A stretch of 64,000 nucleotides of DNA from Acanthopleura granulata (Eukaryota; Mollusca; Polyplacophora; Chitonida; Chitonidae). The notes beneath the pieces were generated by a model. The model saw nothing but the letters and a program-made list of their open reading frames with translations. It was not told where the DNA came from and made no database searches. Both the position numbers and the translations under genes were made by a program. The stretch is from the NCBI GenBank assembly GCA_016165875.1, contig JABBOT010000031.1, forward strand, positions 2,214,454 to 2,278,453, given 5' to 3'. Below are positions 43,028-53,159 of the stretch, piece after piece (positions within the stretch are counted from its first letter, which is position 1; every line of letters begins with the position of its first letter).

Positions 43028-46000
43028 GTGAGTATGATTTTGAAACACGATAACTTTAATTGATGAAATTACGATAGTTGACGCTCACCCAAAGCGACGC
43101 GATTGCGTCAGCCGACCAGTGACCGAACAGTAAGGGCCCAAGCTCGAATCCAGCTTTCGCCTTATCGGCTAGTCAGGAACTTTGTCACATATTAGGCGAC
43201 TGGCAGTGCATGGTTTCGGTTTCGTCTACCCATAAACCTGACCTGTCGTACCAGTTAAAAGCTTAATAATTTAATTATCTGTAGCGTAATAAATGAAAAT
43301 ATACTATGAAAACTTCATCTTTAAATTTAATCTGATATCCGTTATAATACGTTATGGCCAGCACAATACCTCGCAACACCAGCTAAGTATCCTGACTGAA
43401 TACCAGACCGAATCTGTCATAAATAACGTAATAGTTTATAGCAATGACATAATGAAATCTGCCGTCATTAAGAAAACATAGTTTTCTGTCAGTATAGTAG
43501 ATTAATTTTTAGAATGCATATTTAACACATTGCATAGTATTTTACTGCCTTTGCGAGGACTCAATATGATTGATCACCAGGTTTGTCTGGTCTCGTTTTT
43601 TTCTTCACGCTTTACGTGTTTGGAAACATCTTCTTAACAAACGTTTGGTCAAAGCAATAATACCTGGCGGGTGTGTATTCCTTAATGGGTTCTCTAAAAA
43701 AAATTGATTGTAAAAAGATTATATGCTGCTGCACTGTATTTCAGGTTGGACAATACGATGCTTCAACGGACAAGATCTCCTCCCCGAGGACTGTGGTCCA
43801 GTACACGGCCAGTGGTGAGGTGATGTCAAACCCTGTGACGAAGTGCCCAGGAGAAATTTGCTGTAATCAGATCCCAGTCACTACTCCGAGCCCCACGCCC
43901 TCCTCGCAGACCCGAAGTACCACGACGGACCCCACCCAGAACGACCGACTTGCCCTGCTCTACGTAGATATTGATGTCAAAATCACCGGGGCATATCCTT
44001 CGAACCAGAACCGAACACAGAAGGATCTGCGCACCCGTTTCGAGTACGGGAGCGTGTGGATCATAGCTCTGGGCGTCTTGGCCGGACTGGGTATTCTCTC
44101 TGTCATCATCTTCGAGATCTACATCATGACACTGATCCTGCCGAATAGATCTACCCGCCAGCTGCGATCCATGTGGCTGGGGCAACTTCTGCTCTTCGGA
44201 ATCTTTATCAGTTACCTTACCCTCTTCGCTTTTATCTTCACTCCGACCAAAGCGACTTGCGGCATAACTCGCTTCGGAGTCGGCGTCTCCTACGCCGTCT
44301 GTTTTGCTGTCCTCCTCGTCAAGCTGATGGTCATCATGACATCCAAGAACACGGAAGGTTACATTCCCGGAGACGCGGAGTCACCGAACTACCTGAAGGG
44401 TGCCTATCAGTTACTGCTGTTCCTGTTTACTGTCGGCGTCCAGATCGTCATCGATATTCAGTGGCTCATCCAGGTGCCTCCAGAGGCGGTGCGCGTGATG
44501 AGCAACGCCGGGGAGCAGGTGTGGATCTGTAACCATTACACTTGGCGAGCGTCCGTCGTTGATGGGATGACAACCATGTCCATGTTCCTGAGAAACGAGT
44601 TCGAAAATCACCTGCTCTCTTTGGTCTACGTCATGCTTCTCATCGCCATCACGACCTTGATGGCTCTCAAGGCCCACGGTATCACCACCAATCACCGAGA
44701 GAGCATCTTCATAGGAATCGCAGCCGGTTTCAGCATCCCCATCTGGTTGGCTTGGACGCTGGTCGGAGGATTAAACCGCAACAACGCCTATGCCCACGAG
44801 TACGGCGACGCCTGTTTGGCGTTCGGCCTCTTCATCACTGCCACTCTCATCCTCTTCGCCATGTTCTTGCCCAAGGTGCGCCAACTGGTTAACATGGGAG
44901 TGGAGGGAATCTACCTGGAAGACGACAGGGAAACCATCTATGGCAGCGTGTACAACGGCCTGCCGCCTCCCAGCTACAGGAGCACCAAGGGACCGGGCTC
45001 CGTCATCTATGTCAACAACTCCACAGGCATATATTCTGAACCCGTCAAAGGGGATCCCAGTAAATATAGCGCTTTGGCTTCTACTAATTTTACGGTTATG
45101 TGTGCTCAAACGATAAGGAAGCTGTTCTCAGTATAGCACAGGGTTCTCCCATACTGCATTTTGACTCAGAAATTCTAAATCATTAATTCCACTACACGTA
45201 TAAGTGTTTTTTAATGATTACAAAATGATGGCAAAAATATCGTTAACATCACTGCCAAATCTTTGCACAGCTTCGCTATCATTGGGCATTGGGATCAGTT
45301 TCGGAAGAATTCGTAATTCAGTATTTCGTAATTGTTTTTGCAAATCTCGACGTCCTGTGATATAATCCAGACAACGTCAATTCCGAAAATAATTACCTGA
45401 AAATTTTTTTAACCAAGTGTTGTGGTAGTGGCTCCTGACCTTCTGCCTTTTCGCACATCTCCTATCTAAACCACACAATTTATGGTATGAAAGTAAATCA
45501 CGCTTGATTCGTCCACAACGTATATGGTATGAAACTACACACGCGTCATTTTTCCATACCATAAATGGTATGAAACACACAGTGAAATACATAGGCTTAA
45601 TCATTATAAAAACCCATTCTTTTGGAAATGGGAGTTGGTTAAATCTTGTTCGAAAGACTCTGAGTTGAGACAAAACAATCAAACCTGGTTTAAATGGTTT
45701 TGCGGAAAGGTGGAAGAGTGGTTATTATCGTTGTTTTTACATCAGTGGTTACTGTTTTGTGCATTTTTGTGTAGTGCCAGTTAACGAGAAATTGAAGTGA
45801 ACAAATGTTAGATCAATGCAATATTAAATGGTTATGGGTATAGCAAAAGTAGTTTGGGATGCGGAGACCTGTAGAATTACAGGCACCTGCGTTAAAAGAA
45901 GAAAGCACCATAGCACACGATCACTTCATGTACTATTGCAGTTGGCTTTATGTCTATATACCCGGTATTGCAGGTTTCCCTACATGGTGATCCAAACAAC

Positions 46001-48143
46001 AAGATTAAATTACGTTTTTCTTCCATAAGTTAAAGAACGCATTATTCCAAAACTTCAGTCTAATCTGTTATTTGCTAGTAGATGGTATTAGCTGTTGTAA
46101 GGAAAGGTAAAATGATACAAAATGAACAAATGGCTTGTTCAACTCTCAGACAGCTTACACAAGGTCAAACAAAGAAACACGTAGACCCTTGACTATACTT
46201 GAACAAAACAGACAAATAGTACAACTGGCAATAATATACAACTGGTGACAGCTTCCAAATCCGGATGGAATATTCCGGCTTCCACAGGCAAGTCAATCGA
46301 CGTAAATATAGAATCTACAATCCACAGGGAATACTCAAATCAAAGGATGACAGTCCTGTAAGTGACAAACAGTAGTGGAAACGGTATGCCGCCTATGGTA
46401 TATATCCAGCTCCCCGACAAAGTGCATCTTTCCTGGGCGGACAGGTTGACAATAGTGTCCGTGATGCCGAGGTGGCGATGTACGTTTCACTCCTAGGAAA
46501 AATACATAGTCACTTTCATGGTAAACTGGGATGAAATGTATGTAATCGCACAAAGAAACAATAAGCGATGCAAGCTCCAAAACAACGGAGCTTAATACTT
46601 AATAGCAAGTATAGAAATACAAGCTCACAAAGTGCTACGTACAGAAAGATGGAGTACACAATGACGAAAGGCGAGAAAACCGATATCTCCAAATCCCACA
46701 AAATCCTTCTAAGTGGACGAGAGTAAATATGACTGCTCTCAAATGAACATGACTAAAATGATGTCGAGCTTTACAACTTCGTCGCTCATATGACGTAAAG
46801 AAAACTCTGGATGGTTTGTTCGTAAACATGTTCACAATATGAGTACATCTTTCCAGAAAGTACACTTTGTGTACATTGACACGAAACTCATAAACACAGG
46901 AGCCTCAAGAACACGCAAGACAGGGAGAAAATCTAGGCCAGACACTGACCCGGTTAGCGCAAAAACAAATAAAAAAATATATAATAGAAAATCTTAAGGA
47001 CGGGGTCGTAGCACTGTTAAGGGACTCACATTAACAACTAACTCACCGTTTTGTTTGATGTGCTAATAGATGTGGCGACTGCAGCAGGGGATTGTTTAGA
47101 TTCTGTAGAACAATTAACTCGTATTTTACTGTGCAACCTGCACAGAGGGGTTGGTACATACAAGAATCAAAATACAAGGCACAAGAAAAGACATTTTATG
47201 TCGTAACCATTGCAAGAAGTACCATTGTCATTCTCACTTAAACCATTCCTACCCTAATCATTCCCAACGTAACTGACAGTCTCGAGCAAATAAAAACGGC
47301 AATGTTGTCTGAGTATATAAGAATTTCTAAAATATCCAGCCAGTCGACAAAAAATAGATGCAAAAAAGTTTGCTTTTCATTTCTGAAGCTAAGTGCCAAG
47401 TGGTCAAGAATTGAAAAAACAAAAGCCATATGCAAATTTCAAATTTGTATTTTCTGCACACCTATTCCGTCATAAGGTGATTCAGTTCTGTTCAGTAAAA
47501 GACTTAACGAGCTGGTGTTGTAAACGTATATGCATATTTTTATTTTCAGATTCCCTCCACCGTGTCCATCCCAAGTCCCACAGCGTGTACTCCGCACCGG
47601 TGACCTACGCCCGCAGACCAGAATCCATGCCCGGGACCGGAAGTAAGGTGTTGACGGTGACTGGCGACTTGACCGGGAAAACGCCTGTGCCAAATGGACG
47701 ACAGCTTCATTCGGAGATAGCCTATCCAACAGCTCGTTCTGTCCGCTCTGAAAGATCGGAGAAGGGAACCATGCAGCGTAAGTTTAAATTCAACGATATT
47801 TGTTTGAGCCCTTGTTAGCTCAGAAGGATAAACATTTGGCATTGATTAATAGGTCGCGTGTTCGAACCCTACTCGGGTCGTTTGTGAAGTTGATGAGAAT
47901 GATGTAACATTTGGTTCACATAAAATAATGCATGATTCACTAGAGCTTGTCATGAGTGAAATATTTTTGAATATGGTATTAACTGGCAGTAATTGTCGTC
48001 TTGTCTTCATCCCCAGTACTTTTGGAAATGTTCACCAAGAAAATACACACCCTGTACACTTGTTTACTTATCAGAATATTTAACGATCATCTCGTATTTT
48101 ATTAATAGGTTCAAGGTCACAGCAAAATCTAGGATCATTATGA
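41567..48143 (+). CDS. Gene 2: single-VFT class C GPCR, paralogue of gene 1
   Basis: The spliced model joins 41567-43027, 43745-45059, 47550-47777 and 48109-48143, giving 3039 nt (1012 codons plus TGA), closed frame, GT-AG introns. Order by residue: signal peptide ~1-20 (LAKLCLVVILVCNLACA); VFT ~45-485; Cys linker CPGEICC and a Thr/Pro/Ser-rich spacer ~515-550; 7TM ~590-870; cytoplasmic tail ~880-1012. The expected role is a cell-surface receptor; the ligand is unknown. Intron positions and phases match the 3' half of gene 1, so the two arose by duplication. The 7TM resembles GPRC5/bride-of-sevenless (SLVYVMLL, IPIWLAWTL) while the FLPKVRQL end recalls mGluRs. The mGluR-type hinge is changed to NADSPLLEN, so classical glutamate binding is doubtful. 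The last exon is the least certain. Confidence 0.85.
43100..43260 (+). repeat. SINE family 2 copy in gene 2 intron 1
   Basis: It shares CTCGAATCCAGCTTT, CCTTATCGG, TTTGTCA, GGCGACTGGCAGT and CCATAAACC with the copy at 2462-2640, in the same order. Confidence 0.55.
43745..45059 (+). CDS. Gene 2 exon 2: Cys linker, 7TM, proximal tail
   Basis: Acceptor GTATTTCAG|GTTGGA enters in phase 0; donor CCCA|GTAAAT at 45060 leaves in phase 1. The exon encodes VGQYDASTDKI, CPGEICC, a Thr/Ser/Pro spacer (TTPSPTPSSQTRSTTT), then helices VWIIALGVLAGLGIL, LGQLLLFGIFISYLT, FGVGVSYAVCFAVLL, YQLLLFLFTVGVQIV, LLSLVYVMLLIAITT, IGIAAGFSIPIWLAW and AFGLFITATLILFAM. Cysteines ATCG and VWICN fit the TM3-ECL2 disulphide. 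The tail carries IYGSVYNG, LPPPSY (a PPxY motif), VIYVNN and IYSEPV. Reading through the donor gives an alternative end at 45136. Confidence 0.9.
46126..47019 (+). repeat. Dispersed ~0.9-kb repeat, copy 2
   Basis: Second copy of the repeat at 1011-1955, same orientation, about 50 bases shorter, inside gene 2 intron 2. The divergence is substantial, so the copies are old. Confidence 0.65.
47550..47777 (+). CDS. Gene 2 exon 3: cytoplasmic tail
   Basis: Acceptor TTATTTTCAG|ATTCC and donor CAGC|GTAAGT bound 228 nt, phase 1 on both sides. The exon encodes NSLHRVHPKSHSVYSAPVT, YARRPESMPGTG and a Ser/Arg-rich end (SVRSERSEKG). It resembles a regulated receptor tail with many Ser/Thr/Tyr residues. 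It corresponds in place and phase to gene 1 exon 12, without clear sequence match. Confidence 0.8.
47818..47990 (+). repeat. tRNA-headed SINE in gene 2 intron 3
   Basis: It begins with a good A-box-like word (TTAGCTCAGAAGG) and, about 45 bases on, a B-box-like GTGTTCGAACCC. The body has GTGAAATATTTTTGAATATGG as in family-1 tails. It looks like a SINE rather than a tRNA gene because the acceptor stem does not close. Confidence 0.55.
48109..48143 (+). CDS. Gene 2 exon 4: last codons and stop
   Basis: Acceptor ATTAATAG|GTTCA (moderate, with a T-rich stretch TCGTATTTTATT) continues the phase-1 frame as RSRSQQNLGSL and TGA. The Ser/Arg start continues the character of exon 3, which supports the join. 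If it is not used, exon 3 reads on to a stop at 47818. Confidence 0.5.
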
Positions 48144-50879
48144 GGCGGTGGCCATTGCAACCATTTGTACTCTGCTCGATGAATGGGGAATGTTTTCAAC
48201 ATCCAGAGCGGACAGTGACAAGACCCAATACAACAATCATTACATGTACTGGCGTTTTGCTCTCAAAGTTGACCGATTCCCATACAAACTGCAGTGTCCT
48301 GGTTATGGAAAAAATGACGTTTGTATGTCCAGACAATAATCAAAAAGACGACTCGTTAATTTAAAATATTAATTTACAAGGGACCGAGTACGTGTTTTAA
48401 AACTAATTTTAGCAACAGAAATGCAACTGTTGTTGTGACCGAAAAAGTTTCGTCCTCGTGTTCCCATGGATACCAAAGTAAGTTAATAATCTCAGTAGCC
48501 TGTCCATGTAGACATTGCGTTAGGGAAGCAGCGAGGATGTGAACAGGAATTTGATCGGCTTTTTTAACGAGGAAACGTTCATTAACTCCAAATATCTTAA
48601 TTTTTACAATTTAACTTTAAAAATTGTGGCTGCCTGTGATTTTTAGTATGTTGTATAATTGCACAGTCCTCTTGCGCGGATATCTTGCACGAAATCAAAA
48701 TATTTTTATATAAAATATATGATACATTGTATATATGATATTCCATGCACGTAAGTATCACTTATAATGGTAAACGGTCATTCTTAACGCCAACCAAATA
48801 TTTTGTATTTTATTTGTATATATCTTTTATAATGTCAGTGTTTTTACTCTGGTGTAAGGTCTCTGAAACAGTTGTAAATGTTTTGTGAATTTAAGTGGTT
48901 TTATTTCTGCTGATGCTAATACAGTCCCGTAGCTTCGTAAAGTAATAACATGTATTTGGGGATACTCTCATAACAAAATTAACCTCGGCGAAAATGCGTA
49001 TAAGCCCACAAGCGCTTGTGTACCAGGGGCGGATTCCACAAAAAGATTTTTGACGTCAGTCAAAACTTAAAACCTTGATATAACACTCTGGCCACAGGTG
49101 TTCAGATTTGGATATATTTGTCTTAACATAATACTTGTTAAGTCGATTTAAAAAAAGCTTTTAAATTACATTTCAAATTTTGACTTAAGTCAAAACTCTT
49201 CGTGGAATCGGCCTGAGTAATATAGGCCAAAACCGGTACGTGAGGGCATACAAGGGTATGAATTGTGTACGAGGGATGTTCATCTTGAAGACGAAGAAAA
49301 CCTAAAATATAAAAATTATCCTACCCTTTAACAGTCATAACAGAAATTCGTTTCATTTGGTTATAGATGCCTTTGCCTAGAATTAAATTGAAATTCGTTT
49401 TCTCTAATTGTCGGCCTTTAGAGATCAAAACGGATGTTCAAGATCCCATGATGTCAGATTGAGTTTAATGTCGAAATCCCTCCTAGATACATATTTTTTA
49501 GTGCAAATAATATCAATTAAGAAATGCACAATGCTCTGAGAGTACAGATGAGTAATAAATTTAGAAATGCCCATCTTAGAATTCAATTTGTCTATAAAAT
49601 GAAGAAGCTCTACTTCTTTGAGGTTTTATTGCCTATCCTATGGATAGCCAGATTTTATGTTTTCTTCGTCCTCTAAGTAAATGAGCAGTTCTGTACATCG
49701 TTATACATGTATATGTGTGTTTAGGAAATATATTGCATATATCTATGTACATTGTTGCCCACCTTAGAATTCGTATATATGCAGAGTGAAAGCCTTGCAA
49801 AATAGAATGTGTGAGTAATATGTAATTGCAAATTATTAGTAGCTTGCATTTACCATCCCAGCAGTCAGTGACTAAAAGTACTATTTTGTAAATATATATC
49901 TGTAGACCTTAGTGTAGAATTTGTTCATCAAAATGCAATCATAATTATATGTAAAATATATATTTTCTGGCCTTTGCGTTTTAATCAGCGGATATTCAAA
50001 ATATTGTCTTTTGTTATGTTTGTGTTAGTGAATTTCTGTAGCTATAATAAACCCTTTCGGCATAAGCTTGGAGATATGCGTAATGCATTACGTTGGCTGA
50101 CAAAAAGTGGCAACAATAGCCAGAACTCTTCCTTTTTTTACCATTGTTGAGGCAACTTTGAATCAAAATAACGGTTCTGTCCACTGTACGTCATAGCTCG
50201 AGGTAACAATGAATTGACGTCAATAGCAACCGAAATCGAACAACGTCCTACTTCTTGGTTGTTATCCCAAACTGGTGTATTCATTGTCAGTTTTTGTTAA
50301 GAATCGCCTTCATTTTAAGACTTGACTGTCATCGTGATATCATGGCTTTGTGTGCAGACTAAATAGGGCAATGGTTTTCTCTGTTTCTCCTGAAAATTAA
50401 CGAAATTTGGTGCATTTCTTTGACTCTTTTCATGAATTTCAAGATATATTACGGTTATTTACAAAAATGAGCTTAGCAAGAATGTCTTTAGTTGAAATGT
50501 TATATAGGCCTATACTTCGTTATACACTGTGTATACGGTAAAACGTATAACTCGTTCTGTACTTTTCTTTGGGACTGTGAACTATATAATACAGATTTCA
50601 GAAATCTATACCTCGCACAGATGTGTTTAATGCGACAGTTATGTGTGGAAATGTTTAACTTTGTTTATATACACATACATAAAAAGTTCTGTGTACTAAT
50701 AGTATTAACTGAACATAGACGCTGCAACACGTTCTTTATCTGCCTATATACGGTAATGTGATATCGCTCACTGGAGAATATACGAAACAAAAATCTGCGA
50801 CAACCAGATATTTTAATAATGAACCTTTGTTTCGTGTTGGTATACTAGGCACAGTGATGTTTATATACCGTACCTTATT
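48144..50879. other. Gene 2 3' UTR and downstream noncoding
   Basis: AT-rich sequence without recognised genes. AATAAA occurs at 49554-49559 and 50046-50051; either could end the gene 2 transcript, giving a 1.4- or 1.9-kb 3' UTR. The choice cannot be made from the sequence. Confidence 0.35.
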
Positions 50880-50927
50880 TTCCCGTCGTCGTATAAGTGA
50901 AATGTTCTTGAGTATGGCGAAAAATCC
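50880..50927 (+). repeat. SINE family 1 tail fragment
   Basis: CGTCGTCGTATAAGTGAAAT then TTCTTGAGTATGGCGAAAAA. Only the last ~50 bases of the body are present. Confidence 0.6.
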
Positions 50928-51002
50928 GTATTTCCTTCAATTGTCAGGCCGATGAGGGACATTTTGGGATGGGTCGTGGTTAGAGGCCCTTTTCTTTTCG
51001 TT

Positions 51003-51252
51003 GCTAGCAGGGAGTACTTGCTAGCACAGCGTAATGTTCCAGGAGCCTCCCACCATGCGGTCGCTGTGAGTTCAAGACCGGCTCCTGCTGGCCTCCTCTT
51101 CGGTTGTACGAGAGAATTTCCTCCAACAACCTGTGAATGGTCGTGGGTTTCTCCCGGACTCTGCCCGGTTTCCTCTATCCATAATGCTGGCTGCCGTCGT
51201 ATAAGTCAAATATTCTTGAGTACAACGTAAAACACCAATCAAAGAAATAAAT
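51003..51252 (+). repeat. SINE family 1, near full length
   Basis: It has the same head as the reference copy (ATGCGGTCGCTGTGAGTTCA, AGACCGG), the body and a short A-rich tail. The 92-codon frames on both strands are by-products. Confidence 0.85.
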
Positions 51253-51714
51253 TTAATTGCTACGTCTTTCTGCCTATAGAGGCCTGCATGATGAAAAAAT
51301 ATAGTCCTACTCAAAATGTTCCTGTTTTGTAATAATAGACTGAACACGACTTTCAGTGCGATGCCTTTGATGCATATCTAATCGATAAATTTTTCTCACA
51401 GCTTTCAGCTTAGTGTAACTTTAGAACTAAAATTGCCAGAATTTTATCGTATCAACTCGAGTCCGTCCTGATATGTTGTGTACAATGAACCCTGAAGCCA
51501 CTTGGGTTTAACCATGACAAAACCCGCCTGGTTAAAGACTTTTCCAACAATAGTACAGAACATTACAACATTATAAATTAAGTGTGTGACACTAGAAGTT
51601 GAGGCTTTTACCATAAATTAGTAAGCCTGCATCTCGATATACATTTGTCATCCTCTGGAAATATACACAGCCCACAAGACACAAGAAAGAACTAATGCAC
51701 ATACTGTGGATGTT

Positions 51715-51879
51715 ATGACTTCCTCTCCGGTCGTACGAGGGAAGGTCAGCCAGCAGCCCGCTTGTGGTCGTGGGTTTTTCCAGGGTTTCCCCCGGTTTTC
51801 TCCCAACATCACGCTAGCCGCCATCGTATAAGTAAATTATTCTTGAGCACTGCGTAACACCTCAAATAAATAAATAAAC
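51715..51879 (+). repeat. SINE family 1 copy (3' part)
   Basis: CTCTCCGGTCGTACGAGGGA, AGGTCAGCCAGCAGCC, GGTTTTCTCCCAACATCACG, GCCGCCATCGTATAAGTAAA and an AAAT tail. Confidence 0.85.
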
Positions 51880-52980
51880 GTTCATTTACAAGACTACAGA
51901 AACAGAAAAAAACATTGGAAGAGCTATCTGACAACAATTAGCCCTGTAATCCTATGCTAGCTTTTATGCGAACTGGCACAGACTGTGGAGTTACGTCTTA
52001 TGAACAGAGCCTATTTAAACAATAGCTCAATTCAATTTTTACAGCTGTCAGCAAATGCGCATGTGTTGTTTTGCAGCAGGAAATCATGCAGTTGGCTGGG
52101 AGGCTTCCCATTCAACCCATCATAGACAAGCCAACGAGACCTTTACAAGACCGAATTTAAAAGATTACAGCACAGAGAGTAAAACCAGAGCAGCGACGAC
52201 AGTGTGATAGTTGGCAAATGTTAACACGTTACCGGTGAAATCCGACCTCTTGTCAATTTACCTCAGTTAAGGTTTTATTTTAACTGGTTGTCTACGTGTT
52301 TAAAAGGTAAAAACTTGTACGCCCCCTAGCAACATGGCTTAGGTGAGGTTAGGTAAAAAGAATTATAGTGACGTTAAATGTAATTTATTAGACTTGATTG
52401 GTCTAGAATTACTCAAACTGCTGTGTTGTCATCACATTTGCATATGTATACACAATAACATGAAAACAACGCAAAGGGACCAGGAAAGCTATCCCAGGAG
52501 TGGATATACATGTATGTGAGAATATTACAGCTGACCGAATGGCGTCTTCTTTGACTCTTTCACTCAGGCAACGTTCTGTTCGTCCTACATATACTTAGTC
52601 TTTTACAGCTTGGACAAGTAAACAGATAAACAATAAGGCTTAAATTGGTTACAGTTCAGTTGGAGTTTTGCCTTCGTTGTGTACAGGAGTGCAATCATCC
52701 ACGCAGTTCCAGGTCAGGCAAAGGTGGACGGCTATTCTGAGACAGTAATGTTGCTGAGGTATTTCAGCACTGTATTCATCTTTGCTTCCCATGTTATATA
52801 CACTAAATTTATTATTTTTTGATTTGGGTATTCCCCAGCTCTCAAGAATAGGTCTACTTCACTCATTTGGGGGGGGGGGGATTTAAGGCTCGTTTTATAA
52901 TCCCCTTTCATTGAGTAGGCCGCATATAATTCAGTCGAAGGAAGGTTTGAAATAAATTTTGAAGTCAAAGAATCGTGTCC
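51880..52980. other. Noncoding, nothing recognised
   Basis: No gene is supported. A G-run lies at 52869-52880. Confidence 0.4.
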
Positions 52981-53127
52981 AAATCCATCTCATGCTGGCC
53001 TGCTCTCTGGTCGTACATGAGAAGCGTGCTAGCCAGCTGCGGATGGTTCTGGGTTTTCTCTGGGATTTGCACTGTTTCTTTCCACCAAATGCCTAAGACT
53101 GACAGCCGTCATACGTGAAATATTTAG
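52981..53127 (+). repeat. SINE family 1 fragment
   Basis: ATGCTGGCCTGCTCTCTGGT, CGTACATGAGAAG, AGCCAGCTGCGGATGG, CAGCCGTCATACGTGAAATA. It truncates or abuts the right-hand (integrase) end of the gypsy relic. Confidence 0.65.
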
Positions 53128-53159
53128 CCTCTTGATCCGGAAAAGCCACTGCTTCAATC

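Noticed and set aside
43826..45109. Minus-strand frames of 94-119 codons opposite gene 2 exon 2
   Set aside because: Antisense shadows of the 7TM exon; no splice signals or homology.
47818..47880. A tRNA gene candidate with good A and B boxes
   Set aside because: The acceptor stem does not pair, no clear anticodon arm is present, and a SINE body follows.
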